The notes beneath the pieces were generated by a model. It was not told the origin of the DNA, did no database searches, and saw only the letters and a list, made by a program, of their open reading frames with translations. From NCBI GenBank assembly GCA_950295325.1, contig OX485804.1:54004001-54052428 (forward strand): a stretch of 48,428 nt of DNA, read 5' to 3'. The translations under genes were made by a program, and so were the position numbers. This document shows, piece by piece, positions 35,287 to 48,428 of the stretch. Positions within the stretch are counted from its first letter, which is position 1. Each line of letters starts with the position of its first letter. This DNA is from Polytrichum commune. Taxonomy: Eukaryota; Streptophyta; Polytrichopsida; Polytrichales; Polytrichaceae.

Positions 35287-38200
35287 AGGTCATCCATTCA
35301 AATCAATGGAGTGCCAGCTGGCAGAGAAGCAGACATTGCTAAGTGGGCACTGAGTGTAAAAAGCTAGGCATGTAGAATTGAGTGGTGCCCCGTGAAGCTG
35401 GCCTTGGTGTACCCTTGTGTACAAAGTCCTGCAGATGGGGATTTCTCTGGAGCTAGTTACAGGCTCTAATTTTAGAGATATGTGTACAGGAATGCCCCTA
35501 CCAATTACTGTGGCATTTGAGGTATTTGTACCTGCTTACTCCAATCTTTTTAAGTGTTCCAGGTTTACCGTCCTGCCCTAGGAGAATCGCAAAGTTTAAT
35601 GCATGAGGTTTTTTGCTTTAGCTCCTGTGTACTTTCTCTCAATTTCTTCATGACATCAATGACCCAAAGATTCCATATTTTGATCTGGAACAAACTTCCA
35701 ATGGGGAATATTGCTTACAGCACCTGACTTCAAATCATCTATTGTTGCCAATATGGCATGCATTTTTATTTCTATTTATTATGATCCTACTTGGTCAACT
35801 GTTTATTTCATGCATAGGATTCTAATTATATTGGACCACAAATAAATTCTTTACAATATGGACAAGTGATGTGATGTATCCTTTGGCTTGACATGGTCCG
35901 TATGTTAGGAAGGTGTCACCATGACAAATGGCGTGGTCTGATGCGCATTGGTGAGCAAAGAGCAGCATATGGAATACAATAAGGGCATGGCCGTATTTAG
36001 CTGTTAGTAAAGAGTTAACCAACCTAACTGGCGAGTTAATAAATTTTTACAGTCGCACCTACAGGTATCTGGTCATGTTCGACTGACTTACCTTTAAGAA
36101 TTGTTAATGGTTCTATGTAACTTTCTTTTAATTTACTACCTGCTCGCTCCTGCTACGAAACTTAACCAAAAGCACCCAGGAGCAGCATGTGGCAGTCCCT
36201 TCTAGCTCTTTGCTCTTCTCCACTGCTCAGCACAGCTCTTTGCACCATATCTCCATATTTACATCAATAAGTTTCCAAGTGGGTCTATTGCCTCTCAATC
36301 CACTGACCTTGCTTTATTAGCCAAGCTCGGCCCATACCTGCCAGTCCTGGCATATCCTGAGATCAAGGTTGTGCCAGGCTCTCAATTGATTGTACCACCT
36401 CCTTCTCAAGTTCTTAACCCAGTTTGCCCCTCAATTTCGGTGCCGCTAGAATCACAAATCTCCCCTTCAGCGTCCGTATCCTCGGAGGTTGACTGAAATT
36501 TCAGGTAGGAGCCCCACACTGTCTCTCATCAACCCTCCTTCAAACTCGAGATACTTTTAACCATTATGGGAATCCACAAACATTGAGGTGGCCGTGCCAG
36601 AGACCCCCAAACCGACCCAACTACATCCTCACTTTTGAAACCATGAACCTCGAACCACAGTACCTTGACATGAAGCTGAGAGAAAATTCCACTACCCAAT
36701 TGGATGTGGCCATAAGCTCTAAATCTTATTTTGGACCCAGATCCAATCCTTGTGATTTTTCTTTGACAACACCTCAAAACTCCCTCGATCTGCAGCACAA
36801 TCTCCTAATTTCTCTCAACCTCTGTATCCTTGCAAATTCTCAAGGCCTAATGGGTTTACTCTAGAATTCTCTTGGCTTGCACCAAACTGCCAAAAATTGT
36901 TGTGTCACCCCCCCCCCCCCCCCCCCTCTTACCAAAGCGTAGGGTTTTAGCATGATTCTCAACATACTGGTTCGTGACAATTTTCCTGAGACCTCTTTAT
37001 GAGTTCTGCACAGATGCAATAGCAAAAAATCTCCCTGATGCATTAGCTCCCTTGCCATGAAGGAGATTGCCGTTAGAATACAGTCCACAGATTGAAGATT
37101 ATTTTACGAAATGCAAAAAGAAATCTACATGCATCCCTACACAAATTCTATTTTAAATTTGAAAACAATGGCATGCAATATTTGACTTGCATTCATATCT
37201 TACCACAAGATATAATGCAGAGCAAACTCAAGTACCAAATTTCTTCCCTATTCAAAATCCTATAAGGTCTAAAGTACAATTCCATAAACTTCAATTGGAA
37301 TAGCCAAACATTACTAGGAGGTGGTCTTCTTTTCTTTTCTAATACAAGGTACGACCACCATGCTCTGCAATGTTTATGTTATATCAATCATTGATATCTC
37401 TTTGCTTCGATAGGATTGAGCCACATGCATTGAGAGCAAATAGTCAAAACCTAGATGAAGGTTGAAATCTCTACAATCTTGGAGATTTGAATGTTTTATT
37501 CTCAAATCTCTCTCTACATGTTGACGTACAGAACAGGCTTAGCCTGATGTATAATGTTAAAAATGTTCTTAGGTGACACATTTTAGGTGCATGTCCTCCA
37601 CGGATTAGTTCAGAAGAATAAGCTTAATGACGCAACCTAGGGTGAGCAATTCACAAGCCACTAGTGACCAATTGACCAGATCATATGGTTAAGTGTTGTG
37701 TTGAAAGGAACTTTGATAGCCAAAACATCCTTCAAAAAAAGGACATAAGTCTTTAGATTTGTTGAATGCAAGTATTTGGACGCAGATAAGGTAACCTTAT
37801 GTTGCCCAATCATGTTCAGCAAGTTTAGAATTCAAAGAAGTACATTTTTCTTGTAATTCAAAAAACTGCCTCTGAAACTTGGACATTATCTGACTTGCTT
37901 ATGAATTTTCAAAGATGCTGCCAGAGTGTTATATGATAGATATAGTCAAGCCGCATGATTGATTATTAGTATTTACAATCCATACACATAATGGTTGTTC
38001 ATTAGTGCCTTCATGTGTATGATATTGTACCACTAACTTTTTATATTTACACACCCATCATGTGTCCTGCACCAACACCCAAAGAGTAATTAAACACTTT
38101 AAATACCCTCATGAATGAAATGAAATTGACTTTCAAGTCCAAGAAGCCAAAAGGCTTATGGGCTTAGAAGTACATCAAGATGGTGTTGAAAAGTCTAATT

Positions 38201-38925
38201 CCCTAGCGTGACAGAGGACAGTGGCCACATCATGTGCCATAAAAATGACACCCCAAAAACAAAGAGAGCATCCTTAGGAGTCTCTTTATGCTGTCCAGAC
38301 AAACCTGAAAATAAAGATTGGTGAAAGTGAATCCTTACCCTTAGTCAAATTGCACATTTAAAATGTGTGCACAATCATATTGAAATAAAAGTATGAGACC
38401 CACATCCATGGTTTGTGGGTGAAATCCCACAATTGGGCCCAGTATAATTCTTCTAATGTATTCAAATGTGTGTGTGGCTATAGAGGATGCAAAATAAACT
38501 CTAAAAGCCTCTTGAATCAAATGTGTGAGTGGCTATGGGGGATACAATGAAAACTCTAGAACCCTCTTGAAGAGATTCAGGAGGGAGAAGATACAAGCAA
38601 ACTAAGCTTAAAGCATAATATGTTTACGGATAGTCGATGTTCACTAAAGAAAACCACCTCCCAGCCTCTAATAAGCGTGGCTTTGATTCCACTAGCCTTG
38701 AGGGCACAAGATTCCAAAGGAGGCTAAATGTAGGCCAGATCCCTTATCTTGATGGCCAGCAAATTCCAATTTAAGTCAGTCTTGGATCTGCAGAGAGGAT
38801 TCTGATGTACAGTTGAAGGGGTAGCTCACAAGTCTGGCACCAAAAACTTTTCCTTCAAAAGTGATTGAAGAGATATCAATGCCACAGACCAGTCATTCAG
38901 AGGTTCTTCTTGGCATTTGTGGCTG
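35287..38925. other. convergent intergenic region with both 3' UTRs
   Basis: Lies between the stop of the M16 gene (+) and the stop of the FHA-domain gene (-). AATAAA-like signals occur near 35840 and 36037. A + strand frame without ATG (about 36206-36496, Ser/Pro-rich) and one with ATG (36583-36864) have no recognisable domain. A run of about 20 C lies at 36908-36927. The 3' UTR of the - strand gene should occupy the DNA just left of 38926. Nothing else was recognised. Confidence 0.4.
36908..36927. repeat. poly(C) tract
   Basis: About 20 consecutive C residues in the convergent intergenic region. Confidence 0.9.
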
Positions 38926-41900
38926 TCATGATGCCCGGTGCATTCTCTCCATTTGTGAATTGACAAGCCTCTTGTTGATCTCAAATATAAAGCGCATCCC
39001 CCCAACCTGCATACATCATACTTTTATATCAACTGCTTTCAAGTTGGAGTTTTAAATTGGAGAATTTTTTCCTTTCTTTATCAAGTACATCCATTTTGAT
39101 GCATGGAAACCATCTCATAACATTCAAAAAACTTCGATATTGTTGATGTGTATGAGTGTATAACCTCAATCAAGCAATTCGATCCCAAAATTGCTCGCTG
39201 ATCAGTGTCAACAGGAATATTGTTGACTGTGAGACTCCGCCTTCCCAAGTTTCGTAGATAGAAGACACCATCCTCTTTAAGCTTCAGAAAAGCCTAGAAG
39301 CATCACACTATTCTTAGTAAGTAGCAGAAGTGCAAAATGAAGTTCTCCACCGGTGTTCTTAATGTACGACAAGACATCTTCCAAAGACAAAACATAAAGT
39401 GCGACTGAAGTGTTTATCCTCCCTATGATTCTGTACTGCAAATCTTATCTACAATTTAATCAAGGCGATGAAACTTGTAACAAGCCGCGGTGAATATGTG
39501 AGTAACCAAAACAGTGGACAGATGTGGCTCCTCTAATAGTGCAGATCTTTCAGTCCCTCATCTGTGTTATTCTCTTATTACCCTGTCTCCAAGAGACAGC
39601 TCCCAGGTTATTCCACCACACTAGGATAAAACTTTGTATTCTATTTAAGCTCCTTAGAGATGCACATAGATATACCCCTTTCTTCAGAAAATTGGAGAGT
39701 TTTTCCCTCTCTGCTATCCATACTACTCTTCACTGTCATGTAAGATTGTGTTTTTCAAGGTGAAGTTCAAGTTCAATCACCTGCTGACGAGATACTTTAT
39801 TTGCACGCCCTTCCTTTCCCAGATCAATATCTACTATATTATCTTGCGTCATCCTTCCCAAAGACACCTGCAATTAGCATCAGTTTGAGTTGCAACTCAA
39901 TTAATTAGAAAGCAGGTGCACCTTGAGGCATCTAGCAAAGCTTATGTGTCCACTACAAGTACCATGACGTTCCACCTTCAACAACAGACCCTTCTGCAAA
40001 AGAAGTAAATTTGTGTTTTCATACTACAGCTGGATATGGGTTTGATAACATATTCATTCCTGTACCATGAGGATGATAGGACAACATAATAGAGTACCAG
40101 TTTTTATCACCTCCAAAAGATAGGAGGCAACTGAAGACCTACTGGCCCGAGCAGAGCTTCCAAAAAGACAACATAAACATCATGGATCCGATCCACATTT
40201 AAGGTATGGGATTGAGAAGCATGGCAGACCCCTAAATCATGGAGTTCAACAAGGGCTGGGACAGGCAATTGGGAACAGAAAGCACTTTAAAAAGGCAGAT
40301 ATCAAGAGATTCATAAAAAGATCATTAGACCATTGCAATATCAACAGCCTATAGTATGGGTTTAAGTTTGATGCAGTTGTGTGGTGTTTGAAAATGAAGT
40401 GGACTGAAACATCTTGTATATGAAATTCAAGCAGACAACTGCTGTCAGATCATACCTCCGTCTTGGTCATATAGTACCGCAAATGTTGACCATACAAGAT
40501 AGCTAGCGCTTTACGTTTTGTGAGAGATCGTTGCATTGCAGCTGAAATACTTTGTTCTAGGCGCACAAGCGCTTTACGTTGCTGCCTATACATGCGCCGT
40601 GATTCTGCCAGGAAGATGCATTACAATTTTTTTATGTTTTGCAAATAGAAGCATTCTTGATTAATGACGTTTTTAACACACTAAAGTATGTGATGTGCTC
40701 ATGCTATGACTGCTGTACTATATGGCAATTAGGTAGGTGAGCTTAATGGATGTGTCTGAGAGTTGTCATATAAAAGTGACCTTGTGTAAGTGGTGTGAAC
40801 AAAATTGCTAGTTGGTGTGAATTTGTTCCACAACAAAACTATGAATGAACATTAGTGTGTGATCTCCACATGAGGCTCTGTGGTACCTTAGCAAGTTCAT
40901 AGAGACTAACCAGATTCATATTATATATTTTCTAATTTTGAAATCTTCCAATTCTATCAAATACTTCAATTAGATTAGTTTCTAAGAATATTTGTGACAT
41001 TCTGGAAGAGATGGTTCTGGACATTTCTACTAAACTTGCCAGACATTCTTGGAGGAACGTACAGAAGTTCATAAAATACCAAGTGTTAAACAAAATACAA
41101 CAAGATGTTCGGTTCGAAGGTTCAAAGCCTCCACAAGGAATTTTTGGGCAAAGCTACCAAAGACTCCATCAGAAGTTGAGTGAGTTTAGAATGAAATTTC
41201 AGACTGACCACCAAAGAGGACAGAGATCATTGTGGCATATACACTTACCTTCTAGAGCAGAAAATTCATCGTCTACTCCTGGATCAAGATCCATGTTCAT
41301 AATCTGCAATATACAGAAATGTATGAAACACAAATAGAGAACATTCTGTTCAATGTAGAAGGCAAAGAGAGTAGCAAACTGAAGGAAACAGGTCAAAACA
41401 TCACTGGAGGTATAATTCAGTACCATGGTTTCAACATCAGAAAATCGAGCCATCTCTGGGTCACTTTCAGGCTCTTCTTCAATCTCCCCTGGACTTGCAT
41501 CTCCATCACTTCTTGGCTCCCCTGTATCAGGATCCAACCGCACTAGAATCTCCTGCCCAGTTTGAGGGTCAAACTCTGTCCGGTAGTCATCACCCTCCCC
41601 CTCGACTGAGAGCACCTGTTCTCCCATGAGGATAGAAGGTCCTTCTGAGATCATAGTATCTAAAGCAGGCTCTTCTTCACCAAGAGCACTTCCATAGCCA
41701 ACAAGAGGGATGGAGCTCCCAGCCAAAGGAACCGATGTTTGAAACAGTGCCCTTCCTGCTAGAGTGCCTGGGGGCCCAGCAGTTCCCACCTGGTTCCAAG
41801 TATTATCGCCTTCATATCTTGGACCATTCACCTATACCAGTGGCAGACTCAGTGTATCATGTTACTGTGGCATCAAGACTGGTTTCTACAGTTCTGATTT

Positions 41901-44900
41901 TTCCACCTCATGTAAGTCTTCATCTTTTCATCTAGTAAAAGACATTCGGGAGAACAGAGATGCAGAACACAACATGGGAAATGACTCATTTGTGCCAAAT
42001 AGCTAATTTCCATAAGGTCAAAAGCCTGATTCCGAGGACTTATCCAATCGTTTATATTTCCATGAACCTAGTCAGAAGAGCAATTTATGCTACAGCGTCC
42101 TAAATGTGAAACAAGAGCAGATACAAACACAGAATGAGACAGAGACAATACAAAGTGAAGGAGGCCAAACAAAAGGAACAAATTGAAACACATACCTTCG
42201 CCTCCAACATATCAGGAGACTCCAATTCCTCATATACATGAAACTCTGAAGGGGAACCTGGTATATCAATTTCATCATCTGGACTGGTACAATCCAAAAG
42301 GTCATCCTCTCTACCTTCCCCTTCGGATGCATAAATAAGTGGTGATTCAACAATAGGTAACGCAAGAGAATCATCTAGATTGGGTATTTCTGTATCCTCT
42401 GTACTTAGAGTACAGACTATAGGACCAAGAACAGGATCCATCATCACGTTGGATGTTTGCTCAAGATTCAAAAGATTATCCTCATCCAAGTGTTGCACAG
42501 GAGAGTCCTGGAAAACCATTGCACCGGGGCTATCTGATGCATAGTACATATCACTATCAACACCTTCATCAAAGACCTCATATTCCTCTTCAAAATTCTT
42601 ATCTGCAATTACACCTCAAAGTTAGTGGAATGATATAGATGGAGTGACCTCAAAGAATCATGAACTTGAATGACAATACATGTTTCCAGACTTTATACTT
42701 TCCAGCGGTTTGAGCAGAGCTTGGGCAACTGAATCTCTCCTTACCTTCATTGTCACCTTCATTATCACCTTCATAGTCAATAAAAAATTCGAGTCTAGCA
42801 TCTCCACCCTCCTTGTCATCTCTCACATTGCTATGCTTCCAGTGCACATGCAAGGGATCATATTCTTCATCATCGTCATCTTCCACATCCCTCAACCACT
42901 TATCATCCTCTGAGAGGTTATGATCCTCAGGGACTTCTACTCGAAGGCCTTCTATCCTTGAAGCACGGCTAACTTCAGGTACAGCCTGAGAAGCAAGGTG
43001 CAAATCTTGGACAATAACATCCAACTTGTCAGTGCCCAAGTCTCCCAAATCATTGTCAGGCATTTCAGTCTTAACAATGTTATCATTTATATGTGGGATA
43101 TTTTTGGAGGACGGGAGCTCCATTGCTCCTTCTTGAACCTTTGCTGATCTGAAAGAGTCATTGTTTAACACCACCTTCTGAGGTACAGCATCTACCAATT
43201 TCAGATGAGTTGGCTCTTGAGTTGCATGACCAGCAGCTTGAGCAATCTGTTCAAAAACCCAATATTCAACGCAGCTCCACAAAAACAGCAATGGACAATA
43301 CTCTACATCTCAGCAAATCAACACCTAGGACAAACAATCCCCCATGTTTGGGTGATCAAAAAAACACAACATGTAGGTGTGCAGTTCTACAATAGCAATG
43401 TCAATCAGAGTATATTTGACACAACAACAGCAATTCCTTCAAAAGAAAGTCCTAACATGCACGGACATGTTGAACACATCCCACAAGTCTTATACCCATA
43501 AGTTGAGAACACAGGGTTAAGAAACAAGGAACTCACACTTACGCCCCCAGTGTCTTGTCCCTCATGTTCACCATCTGTGACATGCACAGCCTCCTCACTA
43601 CTGCGAATCCCCTGTAAGATACCCTTACCACCAGAAGTTTGTGGACCACCTTGTCCCTCCTCTCTCTGTTCTTCTAGAGGAATTTGGGTTGATGAAGGTT
43701 GCAACATTTCTTTTCCTTCCTCAGAAGCAGTATGTGGGGGAATCCTGAGACCCTCTTTGGTACCTGCTCCTTCTGAAGTTTGAGAACCACATTCTATAGC
43801 AGCTTCATCATTAGGCCTAGACGTGGAAATACCACTTTCTGGTGCAAGGTTTGGTTTGAGTTCATCAGCTTCAAACTGTCTTTGACTTTCTTCTCTTGCT
43901 TTAAGATCCTCCTCTACATTCTCTATGTTCAGGTTTCCTGGTAAAGCTCCAATCACTGCACCAACTCCACCTGCAACAGAGAAAAATATACTTCATTTAA
44001 AACCAGTAGTGGATCTTAAAATTCATTTAATCTGGAGTGATCATATCTTTTTGTAAAAATACTAATTAGACAGACTTGCCATCATCTGCTGAGTGCACTT
44101 TGACTGATGACTTAAACACTGGGCTGAAGTATAGCAGACAGACCTGTTGCAAGAAGACTAACCATCTGTGAGAAAGTGCGGTCTTCAAAATCTGTGGTGG
44201 CTTCTATCCCAGAGTCCACATTCCCCAGCACCATCATGTCTGAAGGGACAATCTTTGCCACCCCAGGGCCTGCTTCATGCATCTGTCCAACTTCTTGATT
44301 CGCAACATCCTCAATGCTTTGCAACTCTGTGCCAGGAATGACTTTCTCTTCAGACAATATTCTCCTCTTCTTGTAGTATAGGGTGCGTATGCTGTTAAGC
44401 CTTCGCTTGCGATGTAGATGTTTAGTTTGGTGGTCCTGAGGGCCCCTAGCCTGAGGAGGGGTATTGGTAAGGGCTGCTTCAGCTTCTACCATGCGGGTGG
44501 CTGCTTCCGCAGATATTTCAGGATCATAAAGCAAAGCCCTCCACCTCTCTCGCAGCTCCCGCACAGTAAACCTGTGAGAGAACCGCATGGCACCCTTGGC
44601 AAGAGCCTCTACAGCTGCCCCAGCCTTTAAAGAGAAAACACTGATGAGAACACCAGCAATTTTATGACGAGTAACTTTCAATCTAAGGAGCACTGTATGC
44701 TTCTCATGCGGAAGAAACCAACTTCACAAGAGCATAAAATCAAGACCTTGAGTCCCCATTAAGTTAAAAAGATGTCAACAACAACAACAACTGCTTGAAC
44801 CACCATATTCACAAGTAAAGACCAGTGCAAAGTAGACAAAAGAGAAGAAGTGAATTTTAATCATAATCATGGAAGTGCAGAAGACCAGACTGGCTGACTA

Positions 44901-46665
44901 AAATTAGGACACTGTTGGTAGAAACAAACGCACCTCAATTGCATTTTTCAACAAAAGATCGTCCTCCACAGTCCAAAGACTAAAATCAGGACGTGGGCCC
45001 GCTTCTGCTACTATACCTCCTGTTACCACATCAGGTGCCACCTCTGCTGCCACCTTTGCAGCTGTTGCAATGGCACTGCCTGCACTTATATAGAATCCAT
45101 CCTCAATGTCAAACAAACTTTCAGGAATAGGATGAAGAAATCACATTTCATATATACAACAGAAGTTTCCGATGAATACAATACAGCCACTGGTGGAGAA
45201 AGGCATTGCCAAAACACTACGCTGGCCATGGAGACAAGCACACACTCATTACACATGACAAACCACAAAACACAGTACGACACGTGTTTTGTTTGTGTCA
45301 AACCAAGTTGGCACAACGCACGACTATTATGACTGCACACCATTATGACTTCATAAGCTTCCAGCAGTGGATTCTACCAAAGCTCATTGTAGTTGATTGA
45401 ATAATAAGTGATTATTACTACAATTCACAAAAATAGGGGTTATTAGAAATTGTCTGATATGCAGCAACACCAAGCATTATGGCAAACAGCAACCATGCCA
45501 GGACTTGTTCGTTATCAGGTCTATATACATGGCATTAAAATTGAAATATATAATACATGAAAAGTATGGACCTTTTACAGGCTTCAACAAACTCTTCTCT
45601 TTGATATCAATGGCATTGCCAGCAATCTTTACACGCTTCAATGGCCTCCCCTTGCTTGCCCCTTTCTTTTTTATTTGCACTGCTTCCACACTTTCAGAAC
45701 TTCCTTTCATTAAACTCTGAAACAATACCAGAGAGAGTTTACTGTCAATATTTATGACTACATAAGACAGACTGAAAGGGGAAAAAGGTCATGCCACCTT
45801 GAATGCACTTCAAGTAAGGCCCTTCAAAGCTGGTGCACGAATCCATAGATTCTATACGAAACTCACCAAGAAGCACATTCTATACGAATGCATATAACAA
45901 CACCATGATCAATAACTCTCCAAAGCTTCACAAAGACCATCCAGTAAAACTCAGAATGAGCTCAAGGTGTGTTCATGAGATCATTCATTATTCCTTTACG
46001 AAGTAAACAAGCAACAGTGTCCTCCATATTATCTAGAAGATTGGATCATTGCCAATTTGGCCCCCCACACTATGTAACATGTTCCTTTGTTTGAGAAAAG
46101 TGATAAGAATGGGACTCTGGATGCCGTATTCTTTGCCAGAGTAAGTTCGCTGTACTTCCACATGTTCTGGCAGTTTACTTCCAGCAAACTTGTTTCCATT
46201 GTAAAACCAGGGCATATCTTTATTAATTTTAAGATTGTACATTGTTCTGATCATGTTTGGAACCTTTTGATGTAATCACGTGTACCTGGCATCTGCCAGT
46301 TCGGATAACGAGAGCAAACGCTACAAAGCCAAGAAATCCAAATACGATTGCAGGGAAAGGTATGCTACAACGTAATCATGATTGCGGGACAATACCTTGC
46401 GTATCAGAGTCTCAGAAGGCTCTGATGCAGTTGGCTCGGCAGGTAGTGACCCCGAAGCAGTAGCAGGAGGAGCATCATCACGCTCTGCGTAATCAAAGTC
46501 AGGAAGCGGCACATGTTTCATGGCTTCGAATACGACCTCCATGTCGACTGGAGCATCATCGTCCTCACTATCAAAGAAGGTATCTCCTACATCTCTTTCC
46601 TGTCCTGCCATCTCTAGATCCCCTGCTGCTTTATCCTCCTGCTCTCTTGCAGATTTTCGATCCAT
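38926..46665 (-). CDS. MCRS1: microspherule protein 1-like FHA-domain nuclear protein (EMB1967 type)
   Basis: Nuclear protein pairing an N-terminal microspherule-protein domain with a C-terminal FHA phosphopeptide-binding domain. Animal MCRS1 belongs to NSL and INO80 chromatin complexes. Exons, 5' to 3' on the - strand: 46665-46396, 45716-45572, 45079-44934, 44624-44144, 43970-43543, 43246-42745, 42602-42196, 41831-41424, 41303-41249, 40604-40456, 39867-39781, 39293-39165 and 39006-38926. All GT-AG, phases match, 1095 aa. An in-frame TAA just upstream fixes the start. MCRS_N: LWTVEDDLLLKNAIE (about 173-187), EALAKGAMRF, then RFTVRELRERWRALLYDP (205-222). The middle is acidic and probably disordered (DVEDDDDEEYDP). 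An Arg/Lys-rich helix (ESRRMYRQQRKAL onward) precedes the FHA domain (about 980-1085): SLGRMTQDN, DIDLGKEGRANKVSRQQ, FYLRNLGRRSLTVNN and MRFIFEINKRLV. The exon 3 acceptor (45080) was chosen for phase; a nearby alternative at 45111 would shift the frame. Confidence 0.92.
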
Positions 46666-46696
46666 CGTTTAAATAATTAGTGCACACCTGTCCTGA

Positions 46697-46697
<1 letters not shown>

Positions 46698-46732
<35 letters not shown>
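46698..46732. repeat. (AC)n(AT)n microsatellite
   Basis: Alternating CA run followed by TA, 35-60 bases upstream of the FHA-domain gene start on the - strand, so probably inside its 5' UTR or core promoter. Confidence 0.9.
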
Positions 46733-48018
46733 CTCAGCCCTTGGTTTCGTCCACTTCAGCAAGTGCACATCAATGATGACAAACCCATCAATAAATACTG
46801 TCCCCTAGCCGCTTAGGCTGTTTGAAGACAGAAGTGAGTATCTCACATTTTTCTCCATCAACACTCCAGCTCGATGATGGCTCTGCTGCCATTCCTGTCG
46901 ACTTTCTGATCCTGATCCATGCCAGAGATAGTCTATTAATGATGTGTCCTACATGAGCTTTCTTGAACAAGCCCTTTCCTCCTCATCCGTGTTCCAAGAC
47001 TTCCTCTCCAGTATCAGCTACAATCGTCCATGTATGTAATCACATCACAAATCTCTGCTGCTCACCTTCCCTTCCTTAATCCGCCGAGTGTGTTGGTCGT
47101 GATGTCGTGACCTGCGCCCACGTCAAGGAGGGAGATATGTGTGACTACCAAAGACTTATTAACACTTCATCCTATGTGCAAAATAATCGGCCAACTCTCA
47201 ACCCCTTCCACCAACATCTAATCGACAAATACTGTCACGATCATGGAAACAAAAATTTATCAGAGACATTACACCCGATTTTCAATTCCTATTCTGTGAA
47301 GATTTTATTACTCCAGTGCCCCGCACATTTTTCTTTCCTAGAATACATGCTCCATATCCACAGTATATTGTATTTCACGCCATACCGACAACGTGCATAC
47401 TTCATGCATCCCAAGCACATCGTGGAGACACGCATGAAAAGGGCCGATGACTGATTGCTCCCTTTCAATTGTCGCATTCTCTCCACGAGGCTTTTCAAGC
47501 TGAGACACTCGCCACATACCCCCCCCCCAAAAAAAAAAAGATGAAGCTGCAATCTGACATTGCTCGCGAGAATGTTGTCTGGTCGCTTGAGGCACCGAAA
47601 TTGTGGTGGATGTGTTTCCCACTAACTCGCTAAAATTGCGAGACCAAAACACACAAACCAAACCAATCCAGAACACATCACCCCCTGCCTTCACAAACTT
47701 GAAGCTCCGAACTAAGGAACTCCAGCATTCGTCAGTTATTAAACCCCTCCCCTGCCCATCCATTCCTCCTATTGAACACAGAGATGACCAGGTCCGTTTG
47801 CCAAACACTTCCTCTCTTCCTCCTCGGAGCAACACGAACCTATGAAGTGACTGATCAGAGTCGCAAATATCTGCCTCTTCCTCTGACCTCCCCCTTAAAC
47901 CTCACCATCCGAAACAAAAAATAAATAAAGTACACTAGAAATAAAATGAATAACACGCATTCCGAGAGATTTCAGATTGGAGACACACAACACAGACTCA
48001 ACCACTCACTCCTACCGT

Positions 48019-48046
48019 AGCCTCTCTCTCTCTCTCTCTCTCTCTG
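48019..48046. repeat. (CT)n microsatellite
   Basis: About 13 CT copies, typical of pyrimidine tracts near plant transcription starts (GA-rich on the - strand). Confidence 0.9.
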
Positions 48047-48428
48047 CACACACATAACATTTCCTCGCAGAGAATGGCTCCAACCACCAACTCCCTCGAT
48101 CAACAACCACGGCCCGGGAAAAGAAAAGACAAGCTAAAACCAAAAGAACTCAAGCTGGATAGATAAAAGGTGCAGCACACGCACAAAAATTGAAGCTCCG
48201 AGCCCCGTGTCGGCACAGCACCATTTTAGCTCGTCTCGTCTCGTCTCTCGCCCCGCGTCCCTCAGGATCGCTCCCTCATTACTACTGTACTTCCTTGCTC
48301 GTCACGGTATGAAGTGAGAGATTCCGACTGCTGCTGCTGGGCACGCCACTTACAAGTGGTGAGATGGTGATGAGATGGTGGTGAAAAATGTGATGGGGGC
48401 ATGGACTGGGAAAGGGGCGTGAGCAATT

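Larger units (their letters stand above)
46666..48428. other. upstream region of the FHA-domain gene
   Basis: Presumed promoter and 5' UTR of the - strand gene, and possibly of a neighbour beyond the window. It has (AC)n(AT)n at about 46698-46732, a C-run/A-run pair near 47519-47540, and (CT)n at about 48019-48046. The - strand frame 47835-47338 (165 codons) runs through the C/A homopolymer and has no recognisable domain, so I do not call it. TCTCGTCTCGTCTCG near 48230 is a short direct repeat. No TATA box could be chosen with confidence. Confidence 0.4.

Noticed and set aside
36206-36496. 96-codon open stretch without ATG, Ser/Pro-rich
   Set aside because: No start, no splice partner and no family; could be transposon debris but the evidence is too thin to call.
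47338-47835. - strand 165-codon frame
   Set aside because: It reads through an A-run/C-run homopolymer (FFFWGGG) and lacks any domain, so chance is likelier than a gene.

Overview
This window is nuclear DNA of a land plant. It holds many introns with GT-AG boundaries, exons of 36 to 502 bases that join in frame, plant-type retroelement remains, MITE-like elements and long AT-rich intergenic DNA. I cannot place the lineage more finely from the sequence alone. All gene models were built by hand from splice sites, phase and recalled protein families; no search was run.

Layout: (1) 1-1.7 kb: the last exons of an unidentified + strand gene (907-1667), plus a short - strand ORF. (2) 3.1-3.5 kb: a tandem run of small hairpins with a shared loop. 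(3) 4289-8603 (+): a complete seven-exon gene for queuosine-nucleotide N-glycosylase (QNG1/DUF2419), 309 aa. Its two largest introns each carry a repeat with a full-length 5S rRNA-like module. (4) 8.6-22.7 kb: a gene-poor region with a decayed LINE on the - strand (about 10.9-13.7 kb), an uninterrupted 324-codon orphan ORF (14858-15832, -), a 5'-UTR-like stretch at 18.2-19.3 kb, and two about 365-bp MITE-like elements in opposite orientation enclosing 1.6 kb (20386-22694). (5) 22.8-35.3 kb (+): a 22-coding-exon gene for a PqqL-like M16 zinc peptidase, 1026 aa, with the HxxEH site and a C-terminal membrane anchor. Its 5'-UTR intron is a five-unit tandem array in which the splice acceptor itself was duplicated. 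(6) 38.9-46.7 kb (-): a 13-exon gene for a microspherule-protein-1/FHA-domain nuclear protein, 1095 aa, convergent with the peptidase gene. (7) 46.7-48.4 kb: upstream DNA of that gene, with simple repeats.

The three full genes have unrelated jobs: queuine salvage for tRNA modification, organelle or membrane proteolysis, and chromatin-linked transcription control. They look like ordinary scattered plant genes rather than a cluster. No operon-like system, CRISPR array, rRNA operon or convincing tRNA gene was seen. The most unusual signals are the duplicated-acceptor array, the inverted MITE pair just upstream of the peptidase gene, the paired 5S-like elements inside QNG1, the hairpin array and the orphan ORF.
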